64,000 nt of DNA from positions 1,962,501 to 2,026,500 of the forward strand of contig JAILWY010000002.1 in assembly GCA_022113835.1 (NCBI GenBank), written 5' to 3'. The DNA is from Atopsyche davidsoni. Its lineage: Eukaryota > Arthropoda > Insecta > Trichoptera > Hydrobiosidae. The translations under genes and the position numbers were made by a program. The notes beneath the pieces are model-generated. The model was not told the origin of the DNA. It saw only the letters and a program-made list of their open reading frames with translations, and ran no database searches. Shown here in pieces: positions 1 to 11,140 of the stretch. Position 1 is the stretch's first letter. Each line of letters begins with the position of its first letter.

Positions 1-169
1 AAATCTATCGCGAAATATTTTCTTTTATAATTTTACGTCTAAAAATAGTTTTTTTTTTAAAGCAACTACGGAGTTGTGAAATTTTTAAATAAACTGAAAA
101 ATTATTTTAAAAAATGCGTAATTCAGATGCTGTTACTCAATTTTACAACACATAGGAACTTGTAAGCCT

Positions 170-440
170 ATTGATTTTAAACTACCCTTAAAAAAATATT
201 TTGCTCTGCGCGTCAGGCGGAGACGTTTTCCGTACAAGTCCGCACGTCCCAGGGAGGCCCAGCATCCCCCGAGAAGCCTATTCTGAAAAACGACCCAGAA
301 AACCCGCGATAATATTGTGAAACATCTCATTGTTACCCTGCGGATTTTTATTTATCGCTGGGCGTTCTGGACGCCTGTTTCCCACAGGCAGATTTATGCG
401 TCCGGCCCTGGGCGGGAGTCGTATCTTTCAGGAAAGCTGC
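170..440. other. GC-rich island, unassigned
   Basis: Short block clearly richer in G+C and CpG than the flanking AT-rich DNA. ORFs of 65 and 109 codons cross it on opposite strands, but neither has a recognisable domain and both run into AT-rich sequence, so they are probably chance. It could be a regulatory module. Bases 1-169 and 441-675 are AT-rich with nothing recognised. Confidence 0.3.
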
Positions 441-675
441 TCACGAAAAACGTAAGTCTATTTAAATGTTTATTAATTTTCAGTACACCAGTCGCAGTAA
501 TTGGTTCTGCCCACTTTGAATCACTTATTTGCTATTTTTTTATGTTTCTTGTGATTTCTTGCTCTGGAAAAGTATTTTTTTATGCAGACAATGATGGCGT
601 ATTTAGAAAAATTTATTGTATATATTCGACCAACCTATTGCGATAAAATTTAGCCGATTTACACATATATTAATT

Positions 676-893
676 TATAATGATAAAAGCAACTATGTGT
701 TCTGTCTTCGTTTTGAGTTTTTTATATTTTTGGCATGACTAGGTCATCATCAGACACATAACTAAACTAACATCTGATGATGACACTAGTCATGCAAAAA
801 ATATAATAAACCCAAAGTGAAGATAGAATACAAAGTTACTTTTATCATTATAATAATGGATCTTCACCAATCAAATGCCTTGTCCCTCAACAA
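676..893 (+). mobile_element. Foldback retroelement-like repeat, hammerhead family 1, copy a
   Basis: Two arms of about 75 bp, beginning TATAATGATAAAAG and ending in its complement, surround a short loop. A unique tail (TAATGGATCTTCAC, then a run ending CCTTGTCCCTCAACAA) follows on the right. The same arms and tail recur at 36728-36948. Each arm carries CTGATGA (complement at 747-753, direct at 774-780), but the segment that forms helix II and GAAA in the other copy is missing here, so this copy cannot form a hammerhead. Inference: decayed non-autonomous element. Confidence 0.6.
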
Positions 894-2035
894 TGTTAAT
901 TTACATTACAAAACCTGAAATATACTTATATTACTTTTGAGATCTAATAAAGTTTATAAACTCATCGATTATTTCTGTTTAGATGTCTCTCGCGAGAATA
1001 GATTATAATATATATTCTACCCCAATTAACATTATTTTAAAATTAAAAGACACGTGTCTACCTTAACTTACCTGGTGCTTTTAGACAATTGAGACTTTTA
1101 TCTAGTAATATAAGTTTGAATAAAACGTTATTTCCCACTTGCTCAATAAAAGTAATCGTAACCTTTTAGACATTCGGCTATATAAATTAGCCGAAATATT
1201 TTTTTGTTTCTCAGTTTGAGTTTCAGAATGTACAGTAAATTAAAAAAAATATCGCTTACGTCTAAATAAATTGATTTTCAGTTTTCCAACAATTTCCTGT
1301 AAATTTTTTGAATAGAAGTGAAAATTTGCATCACGCACATAACTGAAGAACTTCATTCGGGAGTCTGAAAATTTAAATACTTTCAGGCGACGAGGGCGTC
1401 CGTGGAGACGGATTGTTTGATTAAGCGTCAAAAGGATTTTTCAGGATTTATTATTTATGGTAATTTGTCTCCTTGTCGGAGCGCTCGACTCCTGAATTAT
1501 CCACGACATAAATAATGTGCCAAGAATAACTTCAGATTATTTAAAAAAAAAAAAAAAACTTCAAGTATTCAAATTAACAGAGAAATCTCTTTCGTACTAT
1601 TTGAACTTTATGTAGCCGCTATTAGTACGACAATTTTGCTTCGTTTAACTAAATCAAATAAAACAAAATTATAGTGGAACATTTTCTATTGGGTTATTAA
1701 TTTTTTTCCTTATCAAATTTGGTTTATTTTTTAATACAATTAAAGTTGCAAATTACAACTACAATTACTTTCGAATTACATGAGTAGGAATATATTTCGC
1801 GGCGCCAAATTAAAAAATCACATTTTCTTCGTTCATAAGTTTATTATGTTGGTTAAAATATGCTGTATTTTATAACTGAATTTGAATATTTTATTTAAGT
1901 ACAAGCGAAATTGGTTAAAATTTGATTAAACTTAATTAAATATATTAAACAGTTTCAATTTATATTCGAAGCAATTACTTCAACCATTCTACCCAAATAT
2001 TGATTTGTAAGATAAGTACCACTTTAGTAAATTTG
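894..2035. other. AT-rich non-coding DNA
   Basis: Nothing recognised. It contains poly-A/T runs and one 63-codon ORF (minus, 1240-1431) without domain-like features. Confidence 0.5.
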
Positions 2036-2112
2036 GTTGAGTTGCTGTGTTAAGAATCAGTGACTCTTAATGGAGAATTCAATGATTCGACCCTCACCTT
2101 GACAGGTAAAGC
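2036..2112 (+). mobile_element. tRNA-Lys-like SINE head, copy 1
   Basis: tRNA-like stretch with degenerate A and B boxes; the B box reads AATGATTCGACCCTC. An anticodon-loop-like GACTCTTAAT suggests tRNA-Lys(CTT) ancestry. The stretch is followed by CTTGACAGGTAAAGC. A diverged inverted copy at 34914-34991 shares GACTCTTAAT, the B-box region and the downstream CTTGGCAGGTGAATC, so this is probably a dispersed SINE family and not a functional tRNA. The acceptor stem does not pair well. Confidence 0.45.
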
Positions 2113-3060
2113 TTGACATAATATAATTAAGCACACATTCGCTTCAGTTCCGATGTTTATGTTTGAAGTGACATTATAACACTTCATCAATTACAAAGAC
2201 AACCATATTAGAAGAGCGTTATTCTTGTTAAATCAGAAAGATCAAACTTTGAATTTATCACGACTTTTTATTTTTCTTTAATAAAATATAATGAAATGAA
2301 GCTTTATACACTTAAAATTTAAAAAAAATTATTTTCTAAAACAATACAATACTACATAAGTTATTAAAAAAACGAAACACAATTGGATTGAATTGGAATG
2401 GTAAACGGATAAACTCAAATATACATGTGAGTTTTTTTTATTTTTATTCTCGACTTAAAATATTAATCTGTGTTAAACATATTAAAAAAATGTTTTAAAA
2501 TAAAACCTAAAATAACTTTTTTTTTTAATAAAAAAAGTAAATTGATATTTCAAATAATCAAAACATCATAATGTTTTATGGATATTGGGAGTTCCTAAAA
2601 TTAAGTGGGGAGTTGAAGACAAACACAAAATACTGAAAAAATGTAAGAAAAACATTGAATACAAAAAAAAGTATCTTTTAAAAAAAATATATAAATGTAT
2701 TTTTTAAATTTCACTTGTACAAGCAACGAAACAAAATCATTAAATTTTTCCCAATTTGCAATTATTCTTTGATAATATTTTTTATTTGATAATTAATCCT
2801 TTGAAAAATATTCGCGGAGTTATTTCAACATTTTCATTTGTTTGTCGTTCGAGAAAGTGGAAAATTTGGGTCAATTATTCGACTGGAGAAGTTGACAAAG
2901 TTGTTTTCGGTGAATTATTCCCCTTTGATATTATTCCCATATTTCGCCAGCTAACAGCGAGCATTAAACTGAACGGAAACACTATTTTTCTACCATTCAA
3001 GAGATTTTGTATACATAAAGCTACTCTTGACCATAGATTCCCAAAGTGGAATATTTAGAC
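2113..3060. other. AT-rich non-coding DNA
   Basis: Nothing recognised. The 100-codon ORF at 2756-3058 (+) has low-complexity AT-driven codon content and no motif I know. Confidence 0.45.
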
Positions 3061-3080
3061 CAGTGGCGTGCGGACCATAT
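3061..3080 (+). repeat. Isolated DNA-transposon end
   Basis: CAGTGGCGTGCGG starts exactly here and also starts the composite element at 36356. The CAGTGGCG type of end is common in insect DNA transposons. I could not find the opposite end. Confidence 0.4.
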
Positions 3081-3183
3081 ACACCATCACCTTGGGTTCA
3101 AAAAGCTGTAAAATTCGATATATACGATTATTTTGTAATGTTACAATTTTACAGGTTTCAATATTCATAAATAGTATTTTTAA

Positions 3184-3408
3184 AACGAACTGAGATCAAG
3201 CATTTATTTATTTTTAATTAAAAACGTTTTTATTCGGTTAGGTAGTTTTTTGGACAAAAAATACCTGCAAGTGGTCTACGAAGTAAATAGCTTGAGAGCC
3301 TGTGGTCTACACGAAATGTTGAAGGAGGGCTTCGCAGACTGCCAGGATATTAAAATCCTTTTATTGTACGAGTCGGCCTGCCTGAAAAACCATTTAAACA
3401 TATTGTAG
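3184..3408 (+). CDS. Coding-like patch, unrecognised
   Basis: An open frame of about 74 codons lies between stops. Its central part (3253-3390) is clearly richer in G+C than its surroundings and reads like protein, for example KKYLQVVYEV, then NSLRACGLHEMLKEGF. It has no upstream ATG in frame before the patch, so it would be an internal exon or a transposon fragment. The nearest candidate acceptor is the AG at about 3239-3240, and GTAAAT at about 3282 could act as a donor. It lies just inside the transposon-like end at 3061, so a decayed transposase segment is a real alternative. I do not recognise the family. Confidence 0.25.
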   Translation, partial: NELRSSIYLFLIKNVFIRLGSFLDKKYLQVVYEVNSLRACGLHEMLKEGFADCQDIKILLLYESACLKNHLNIL

Positions 3409-6059
3409 TAATCAATTCATACATGAAACGACGAGAAAATTTAAAAAAAAATGACCCACATGCTATATTTGAACCTGAACCTCTTAGCTATTGCAGCCTT
3501 GCCCTGTAATTTTTTCAACCACCGTGGATTTGAAACGTTATAAGCAAATATAAAGTTAATGTTCTTAGTTGTTGGATTTAATAACTCGATTTTTCTTGCG
3601 TCTAAATCTATAGATATTTTATGAATATGTAAAATTGATAAACCCGACGAACTCTCACATTTATATTAATTTAACAAATATTTTTTTGAAGACATAGTTA
3701 AACTGAAACAGGTTTATAAAAAATCATTAGTCTAAGTTTCATCTTCCAAAACAGAAATCAAACAGCTTACTTTTCGACCAAATGTGCTGAGCCAACAAGA
3801 TAACCATTAACTATAATATTCCAAGAATAAAAATAAACTTAAAAAAATAAGGCGAGTTTGTCAAGTAGTTTCATTTAACGGTTGTAATAAATTTATAAAG
3901 CTAATCGTTGCGGTGTGTAAAAAAAGTATCAAAAAAATCTCACAAATTGAGAATAACCAGTGAGTAAAATTAGATACGACATAATAAAAGTGAAAATGAA
4001 AGCATAAGGTATATAAAAAAGTAAAGAAAAACACATAAAACAAATAAATATCAATTCTTTTATCTCACAAACATTGTTCAAGATAATAAATTGTCCTTGA
4101 GAAAGATTGTTTAATGGTTTTTGTGTTGTAGTGTCTTGGAGTTCGTAGATATGAGTGCTTGAAAATAATTCTAAGAGATGAAATCAAACTTTAAGAATTT
4201 AATACAACTGAAGCTTTAAAATGTTATTCAGTACTATTTTGGTACCTAATGATTGTTGAATTAAATAAATTATCTGGCCACATTAGCTGTAGAAGTGTGA
4301 ATTCATAATTGTATTTGAATCACGAAATAGTTACCAAATTGTGTACACAACATTTTCCCTTACATGAAATTATGTTTTTATATATTTGTCTTGACAATAT
4401 TTTTTAATTTAATCCCGAAAATCTTGAAAATGATAGTCCCAGGATCGAGATCGGAAAGCCGGAATCTTTAGCTAAAAATACAACACAACAACCAAGAACA
4501 AAACGATTTATTTTAGATTTATGTAAATTATAAAAGGTTCTATTCATTTTCTTATTATATATAACGGCGGACGAAGATCCCTCAATTTTTACAACCCCTA
4601 TTTTGGTTTAGCAATTCTAATTTGTAATGCATTTGCTCCAATTCTGGTTTGCTTGTATAACACGTGGCGTGTTTGAAATCAATTTCAGTAAATACGAACC
4701 TAGGGACGGGTTTTTTCTAAAACTTCGTTCGTTTCGGAGTAATATTTTGAAACCGGCGAATTAAATTGTCATATCGTACTTTATGACTGCAGCCGAATGG
4801 AAGTTTTTGGGCGACGAACACAGTCGCAGCTAAACTATCAGAAACAATCTTTGAAATTTATAATTGCGCTTTTCACATTGTTGCGTGACAAGTACTTTAT
4901 CCTCGGAATACTTTTATAAGATTGGAAAAACAAGGAAATAATATTTTTAGTATACAACATGTTCTCAGGTAATAAAATACTTGCCAGTCCAGTTTTACGG
5001 TTATCGGTTTACATTTGAAGTAATTCTTTATGAAGGTAGGAACATCGATGTTACACTGATCGAAGAGCCACAAAAGTCTAAAAGACTGCAGCAATCAATG
5101 TGAAAATAATAGGTTTTTGTTGTTTGAAATCATTTTAACATATTAAAAATATAAGGATACTCAATTTTTTTAATTACGCAAAACACTCTAGTTTCCTTCT
5201 GAGTAGTTAAAACGTAATAAATTCAGAGTGTTTCTGAATTTGGGAGTTGAGTTTTCTTCTTAGTCGTTCCATTTGACAAGAAAGTGTAATTGTATTGCTT
5301 CTTCTCTCTCCTCCCTCTCTGGAATAGTATTTAATGGTCGGTACAAGTCAAAGAGCCTTCGTATTGCTTTTAACCCCTCGTGACGGAAGATTGTTTCAAA
5401 ATTGCGTTGCACTTACCCAAAAACAAAGGCCCTGAAATTCCTCCCTTCAAGGGTTATACCAGCCTTTAAACGGTTTATAATGGGAAAGTAATTTGAACTG
5501 GCAGCTCAAAGAGCCATCGCATAAGATTATATACGAAATTCAGAATCTATTGATCTTTTATTCAAGTTCCACGAAGCACTTTCGTTGATCTGATTTTTAA
5601 AGATTGATATTTTTGTTCAAGTGTAGATTGTGAGACTTGATCGACAAGTTGTGGTTCTAGTGATGGGCAATCCGAAAAGTTCACTCGAATGAGTAAACTG
5701 TCGTATACTGTTTCCTTAACCTGTTTTTTTTTTAAATTTTAATTATGAGAAGCTCGAGTTTCTGGTTGTTTATTTTATTGATTCACGAGAAATATTTTTA
5801 GATAAATTTAATCAAAACTTTGTTAACATTTACTTAAACTTGTTATCAAGACTGCACATTTAAAATCATCATTGAACAATAATTAAACTGTATGAGGATC
5901 AGCTCTATTTTTGAGGTATTTTATTACTTTATTCTAATGAGTATTTAGTACAGTCGCTAGGATCATTATGAAAGCAACAAACTTTCGAATCGAATATGTG
6001 ACTTGATTCATAATGAAAATTTTTTTTTATAGGTAAAAATCCAAATCAAGGAAATTGAA
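3409..6059. other. AT-rich non-coding DNA
   Basis: Long AT-rich stretch with scattered short GC patches (near 4440-4460 and 5380-5480) and no credible ORF, tRNA or transposon end pair. ORFs at 3861-4043 and 4897-5094 look like chance. Confidence 0.45.
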
Positions 6060-6440
6060 ACTATGAATTAAACAGGTGCTGTTTTATAAAGTATTACGAA
6101 ATTGCTTAGTATTATTATAAAAGAAGAATTATTAATCAACAAGTAACTTTCATTTAAAACGTACTCAATATAGTGAAAATCAATAAGTAAAAATATAAAC
6201 AGTAATTCTAATGTTATATCATTATTAAACAGGAGCCACAAAATCGATTTTCGACTATTAAAACATCCTTACAATAACGTCTAAAACTGAGAATCAATAA
6301 TCTGTTCTGGTAGTAAGAATAATAGCACTATTTTAATTAAAGTTGTGATATAAAACAAATGTTATTTTACAGAGAGCTACGAAATTGCTTTTATATTATA
6401 CAAAAGAAGATAAATATTTCATCAAGTACCTATCATCGGC
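6060..6440. repeat. Very diverged tandem duplication
   Basis: A segment with ACGAAATTGCTTAGTATTAT then AAAAGAAGA near 6098 recurs about 284 bp downstream as ACGAAATTGCTTTTATATTA then AAAAGAAGA, each followed by an AATCAACAAGTA-like or ATCAAGTA string. Similarity is low and the unit is undefined. Confidence 0.3.
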
Positions 6441-6569
6441 GGCGTATCCGATAGACTAAAAAATCGATATTTTATTCTACAGACATAAATTAGACGATTA
6501 TTTAATTTTCAGAATTTAAATTTTGTTATTAAGCAGGGACTGTTTTATTATTTGCGGCAAACGCGAAAG

Positions 6570-7320
6570 TTTCCGAGAGCTACAAAAACTTGTTCCTCAA
6601 GTATTTGCGCGAGGGAGACGCGAATAATATCCAATGCTACCTTTTCTCCCGTTTAATTCCGGCGCTTCACATAATACAAAACCCTAAACGGAGTTATTTC
6701 TAAATCAATTTGGATTCGGGATGAATAATTTAGGGGTAAGTTTTTCGAAGGCTCTGCCCGCGGAACAATACCAACCCGCTCAGAATTCATGTCTCAATCC
6801 CGCGTGGGGGGACTTATAAATTTCCCGATACCGTGAAATTAAAATTGTGTCTTTCCGTCTCAGAGGCATACATCTTCCCCGCAGTAATCCTGAATCACAC
6901 ATAGCATTAAATTATATTTATATATATGTAGAAAATAATAATTTTTTTTATATGTATTTGTGTTTAAATATACATTTTATAGAATGGTTTTAAAAAAAAT
7001 GTAGGGAGATGAAATCTTCGTCACGAAGCGGCGCTCCAACTTCTTGGTGTGATTCATTTCCCCCAAATCTGATTTAAAAATCACTTAAAATAAAATAATC
7101 TCCCCCGCCCTTGATAGGAAAGTATGTTTTTAAATCAATTTAGATTCGGGATGAATAATTTAGAATAACTTTTTCGCTAGATTTCCTCCGCAGAACAATA
7201 CCGGAGCATTTAGCATTCACGCCCCCCGGGGGAGAGCGCGGTCCGGATTACATCTGGCTGCTGTGTCTCCCCCCGGGAACATTTCCAGCCCGCATTTATC
7301 ATGGGGACGCATTTTATACT
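6570..7320. promoter_or_regulatory. Duplicated CpG-rich module, putative regulatory
   Basis: Two GC-rich blocks separated by AT-rich DNA. The start of each is a shared segment at 6701-6733 and 7131-7163, spaced exactly 430 bp with about one mismatch in 33. The common core is GATTCGGGATGAATAATTTA, and a shared GAACAATACC follows downstream in both. No ORF is preserved between copies, which argues against coding. The second block holds CCGGATTACATC, a match to the GGATTA core of Otd/Bicoid-type homeodomain sites. Regulatory function is inference only. Confidence 0.35.
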
Positions 7321-8440
7321 AACAAAAGAGAAGAGTGTCCTACATTGGATGGCTCGTCATATTTGTTTATTACTCATCGCTCAAACCTTACTTTTTTTGT
7401 GATCACAGTAGTAGATTTTGCTAGCAATAAATGTGAACTTTTCGACACACTTTAATGATGACAAAAAATAAATAAAATCATACTAATTAAGTTTAAAAAA
7501 ATAGCTTATCTATTAGATGTAATACGTGTTTGTCAGTTTTGGCAGTTGTTGTTATTATACGATTCTGGGCGTAGAGTTTCGTGTCTTCTGAAATTTCAGT
7601 CCTGATATTGAGACCATTTTCAGGAACATGAAAATATATTGAGTACAAATATATGAAAACGTAAATTATTACGCAGAAAAACACACATAAAATCATGTAA
7701 TCTCTCAAAACTAAAAAAAAAAAAATCTATGCAGTCCAAATGAGTAAATATCGCCCTTTTAGATTCAACATATTCACTAGCTCCAATGGATGAAACTGAA
7801 TATTTTAAAGGGGGTTAAATCGTTTCCATTAACTACATATCTAAATGATTTGACAAATTTTAAAATTTGAAATAAAATATAGGTGTAGCACCTCTTGTGG
7901 GTGCCTCTCCTCTATTTCACGGTTTTTCAGGAAGTGGCCGCGGTCACTGAAGAAATCATTTCAGCGAACTGTCAGCGTGTTTTTTTTTTTTTCATATTTA
8001 TTTTCACGAAAATACGCCCGCGTAAACCTTTTTAATGTGTTTAGTTGAACTTTGAAATATTAAACCAAAATTAGAGTGGAAGTGAATACATTTTAAAATC
8101 TGAAATTTTTGAATTTATTCTGACACAGTGTGAATTTTCATTCTACTGAGATGGGAATATTTTGTTTTTTTATGTAAAATTAAATTATTTGATTTACCCT
8201 AAAATTCGTTTTTGGCCAGCAACGCTTTTTCAAATAAACTAGAAAAAAATTTTAAAAAAATATTTTAACTAACTATCTTGTATCAGATAATAGCTTTAAT
8301 ACAAACTAATAGTGCATGCTATTGTTTTTAGACATATAAATATAATTTTTTTTTAAATAGTGATTGGTTTCAAATTTGACGTAATTAGATATTTTTTTAC
8401 TCTGCTGGCCGCTTTTGACAGTTGAAAATGGGAATTAGCA
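7321..8440. other. AT-rich non-coding DNA
   Basis: Nothing recognised apart from a short GC patch near 7910-7980. The 71-codon minus ORF at 7493-7708 is hydrophobic and AT-driven with no support. Confidence 0.45.
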
Positions 8441-8665
8441 CAAATGACTGTCATAATTTTACTGCATACGTCGCTTTGGCGGAAGGCTGTCGGGTTTCTG
8501 CGATTTGAAGTTCCTCTTCATAATGGCGAGCATTGATGGGTGTCGGGTGGACGGGTGCCGAGGGTGGCGAGACTAACTTTTTGTGGAGCAAACAGCGCTA
8601 CCCTCCGAAGGAAATCACTATTCCGAGAGCTCCAGCGAGGGTCTGATGACGCGCCGAATACTCAA
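8441..8665. other. GC/CpG-rich island
   Basis: CpG-containing block without a convincing ORF. It is similar in character to the other islands in the window and a possible non-coding regulatory element. Confidence 0.3.
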
Positions 8666-8769
8666 GATTATTAATTTGGAAGTTTTGGTTCTATTTGAAT
8701 TTGGGAAAAAGTAATACTTCGTATCACATCAGTTAAAGAAAATGTTTTAGATATCTTCATATACGTATA

Positions 8770-8930
8770 TTTTGTGGATTGAACGTCAATCAAGTGCGTT
8801 TTAATTACCTTACAAGCTTATATTACTTACTAATATGATTAGGCATATTGAAAATGATTCAAAGAAACTTTCAGAAAATATCATCGTGACTTGTGTAGGA
8901 TCCTACACAAGTCACAATGATATTTTCTGA
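8770..8930. mobile_element. tRNA-like foldback element, rearranged copy with 60-bp palindrome
   Basis: Starts with GGATTGAACGTCAATCAAG, which also precedes the copy at 51351. This is followed by the arm ACTAATATGATTAGGC and the family tail in inverted orientation. At 8871-8930 the tail runs straight into its own reverse complement: two 30-bp arms (TCAGAAAATATCAT... meeting at TAGGATCCTA) with one mismatch and no spacer. The tRNA-like core is absent, so this is a head-to-head derivative. Confidence 0.6.
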
Positions 8931-8933
8931 TAT

Positions 8934-8967
8934 CATATATATATATATATACGAGTATATATAAATT
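8934..8967. repeat. (AT)n microsatellite
   Basis: Imperfect run of AT dinucleotides directly after the palindrome. Confidence 0.8.
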
Positions 8968-9099
8968 TATTTGTATTATATGGTCTACCCATCGCAGAAA
9001 AGAGGTCAACACAACTAGTGACGGCCGTCGTTTCGCATATCGAATTACGTTTTTGAGATAATACTCAAAACTATCAAGCGTAGATTCAACGTTGTAAAC

Positions 9100-9313
9100 C
9101 ATAGGTTCCCAACGGGGGCGGTACCGCCTCCCATTGGGTGCTGGAGCTTTCCATGGGGGCGGTGGCGGGTCCAAGGGAAAATGAATGAACTGTTTGCATT
9201 TAAATTTTTTTTTTACCCGAAAAAAATAATAACTGTTATTTTTCGCAAAGGGGGGCGTTAGAATTTTTTTTTTGTCTAGGGGGCGGTGATCAATAAAAGG
9301 TTGGGAGCCTATG
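9100..9313. mobile_element. hAT-type MITE (214 bp)
   Basis: The left end CATAGGTTCCCAAC and the reverse complement of the right end, CATAGGCTCCCAAC, match at 13 of 14 positions. The element is flanked by a perfect 8-bp duplication TTGTAAAC (9092-9099 and 9314-9321), the target-duplication length of the hAT superfamily. Inside are G-rich GGGGGCGGT blocks typical of this kind of hAT end. It has no coding capacity and is non-autonomous. Confidence 0.85.
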
Positions 9314-9329
9314 TTGTAAACTCGTATTT

Positions 9330-9640
9330 TGATGAAAACGTTGTCAATCGCGTTAATACGACACCGCGGCGGCGAAAGGGTTAAGAAGCTCCTAGCGAAT
9401 CAGTTCACATGACACAATAGCAGAAGTCGCGGGCGCACCAGAGGCAATCACGGCGGCGGCGGTCGCATTCGAGCAATCCCCGGAGATGTCGTCAGTCGCT
9501 AATGACCGCCGCCCAGCCTCCGTGCGTTATAATAGCTCGTTACCCCGCTAATGCGGACGCAAGCAGACCCGCAGCTGTCTCCCTCGCACACCCGCACAGT
9601 GGCCCATTCCGACATGTCGCACAAGCGGGCCTTCAATCTG
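9330..9640. promoter_or_regulatory. CpG-dense island, possible promoter or enhancer
   Basis: One of the most CpG-dense segments of the window, with a run of CGG triplets (GGCGGCGGCGG near 9452) and many unmutated CpGs. The overlapping ORFs (9502-9699 plus, 9499-9840 minus) continue into the tandem array downstream and are unlikely to be coding. It is adjacent to the 193-bp array, whose unit partly overlaps its right edge. No clear TATA box or initiator was seen. Confidence 0.35.
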
Positions 9641-10270
9641 GTCGTATCTGGCTGGAGCTTCGGGATGCGTCTCCGCATGATAGGGCAGATATGAACTAGA
9701 TCTTGTTTTGCATAAGCATAATATTTTCTCAGATATGTGTTTCTGCGTGGCAGCCTTGACATTTTTATAATTATTTTTGAAGCGGAAAATATTGGAAGTC
9801 GTGTGTGCTGTCGCACAGTGGTGGCTCCAACTTCCGGCATCGTTTTGGAGCTTCGAGATACGTCTCCGCATGATAGGGCAGATATGAACTAGATCTTGTT
9901 TTGCATAAGCATAATATTTTCTCAGATATGTGTTTCTGCGAGGCAACCTTGAAATTTTTATAATTGTTTTTGAAGCGGAAAATATTGGAAGTCATGTGTG
10001 TTGTCGCACAGTGGCCGCTTCAACTTCCGGCATCGTTTTGGAGCTTCGAGATACGTCTCCGCATGATGAGACAGATATGAACTAGATCTTGTTTAAGCAT
10101 AATATTTTCTCAGATATGTGTTTCTGTGTGGCAACCTTGACATTTTTATAATTTCTTTTGAAACTCTAACGTTGGAAGAGGAAAATATAAGAAGTCGTGT
10201 GTTTTATCGCACAGTGGCCGCTCCAACTTCCGGCATCTTTTTGAAGCTTCGAGATACGTCTTCGTTTGAT
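9640..10270. repeat. 193-bp tandem repeat array
   Basis: About 3.3 copies. The landmark GCATGAT occurs at 9675, 9868 and 10061 (period 193), and a diverged GTTTGATGAGG at about 10264 follows a 10-bp length change. Units contain ATATGAACTAGATC, CTCAGATATGTGTTTCTG and CTTCGAGATACGTCT. A much degraded further unit with an (AT)n insertion lies at 10480-10600. The minus ORFs of 74, 113 and 132 codons here are frame artefacts of the repeat. Confidence 0.85.
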
Positions 10271-10301
10271 GAGGTAATGTGAAAAATCATGGTAGTGAAG
10301 T

Positions 10302-10440
10302 GATGGCAGGGTAGTCAAATGCGAACCTCTGAAATCAAAGCTCACTATCATGATTTGTACGATGATGGCAGGGTAGTAAAATGCGAGCTTCTGAAATCAA
10401 AGCTCATCAATCATGATAGTGGGATGATGGCAGGGTATAT
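10302..10440. repeat. 62-bp tandem repeat
   Basis: GATGGCAGGGTA recurs at 10302, 10364 and 10426, with AAATGCGA.C.TCTGAAATC between. One to one and a half inverted, diverged copies occur at 12415-12512. Confidence 0.8.
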
Positions 10441-10600
10441 ATATGATATGTGATGCTTTGTGGTAACTAACACAATTTTTAAAACTCTAAATATTGGAAG
10501 TAAAGCTAAATGGCCAGTTGGATATATATATATATCCGAACCTGCTCGTATCTTACTGAAGGTTCGAGATACGTTTCGGTTTGATGAGAAAAATATGAAA

Positions 10601-10984
10601 AACCTGTTCGTTTGACTACACCAAAGAATATTCTGGTTAGATACTAAATCAATCCTATAAATACTCACAATATGTCTTTTTTATAATAAATACAGTTTAG
10701 CTTAAATTTTATAATATTCTAACCACGTTACAAGGCACGATTTATACTCATATTTTTTTTGTAAATACCAATTATAAATTTATGTAAAATGTTACTTTTA
10801 AACATTGTAAGACTGTCATTAAAATTTGTTTTGTTCAACTTTCCGAGTATTTCCTTAAAATTTTTATGCAAAAAAAAATCTTCTTCAAGAAGAATAACTT
10901 TTTTCTAAAAATTTTCGCACCAGAGTCGAGTAAGAGTCTTGCTAAAAATGATATTAATTAAAAGAGTCGCATAAGCCACACGTC
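10601..10984. other. AT-rich non-coding DNA
   Basis: Nothing recognised. Confidence 0.5.
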
Positions 10985-11140
10985 AAGGCACCATCTGCCC
11001 GCCGGTAGTTTCATATTTCCACGGAGGAAATAAAACTTTTAAAAAAGCTGCACAGAGCGGCGCGTCATTTAGGCGTCCCCTAAACTTTTCAAAAGCTCAC
11101 GCCGAGCTTCTATCAGAAGCCGACCGAAGCACTTTCATAA
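10985..11140. other. GC/CpG-rich island
   Basis: CpG-rich block with no ORF. It contains an AAATAAAACTTTT string beside CpG clusters, the same flavour as the other islands. Putative non-coding element. Confidence 0.3.

Noticed and set aside
5660..5700. GTGATGGGCAATCCGAAAAG as a hAT terminus
   Set aside because: No opposite terminus or 8-bp duplication could be found.
9499..9995. Three overlapping minus-strand ORFs of 74-132 codons sharing YLRKYYAYAKQD-like text in different frames
   Set aside because: They fall in the 193-bp tandem array; 193 is not divisible by three, so each unit shows a different frame of the same non-coding repeat.
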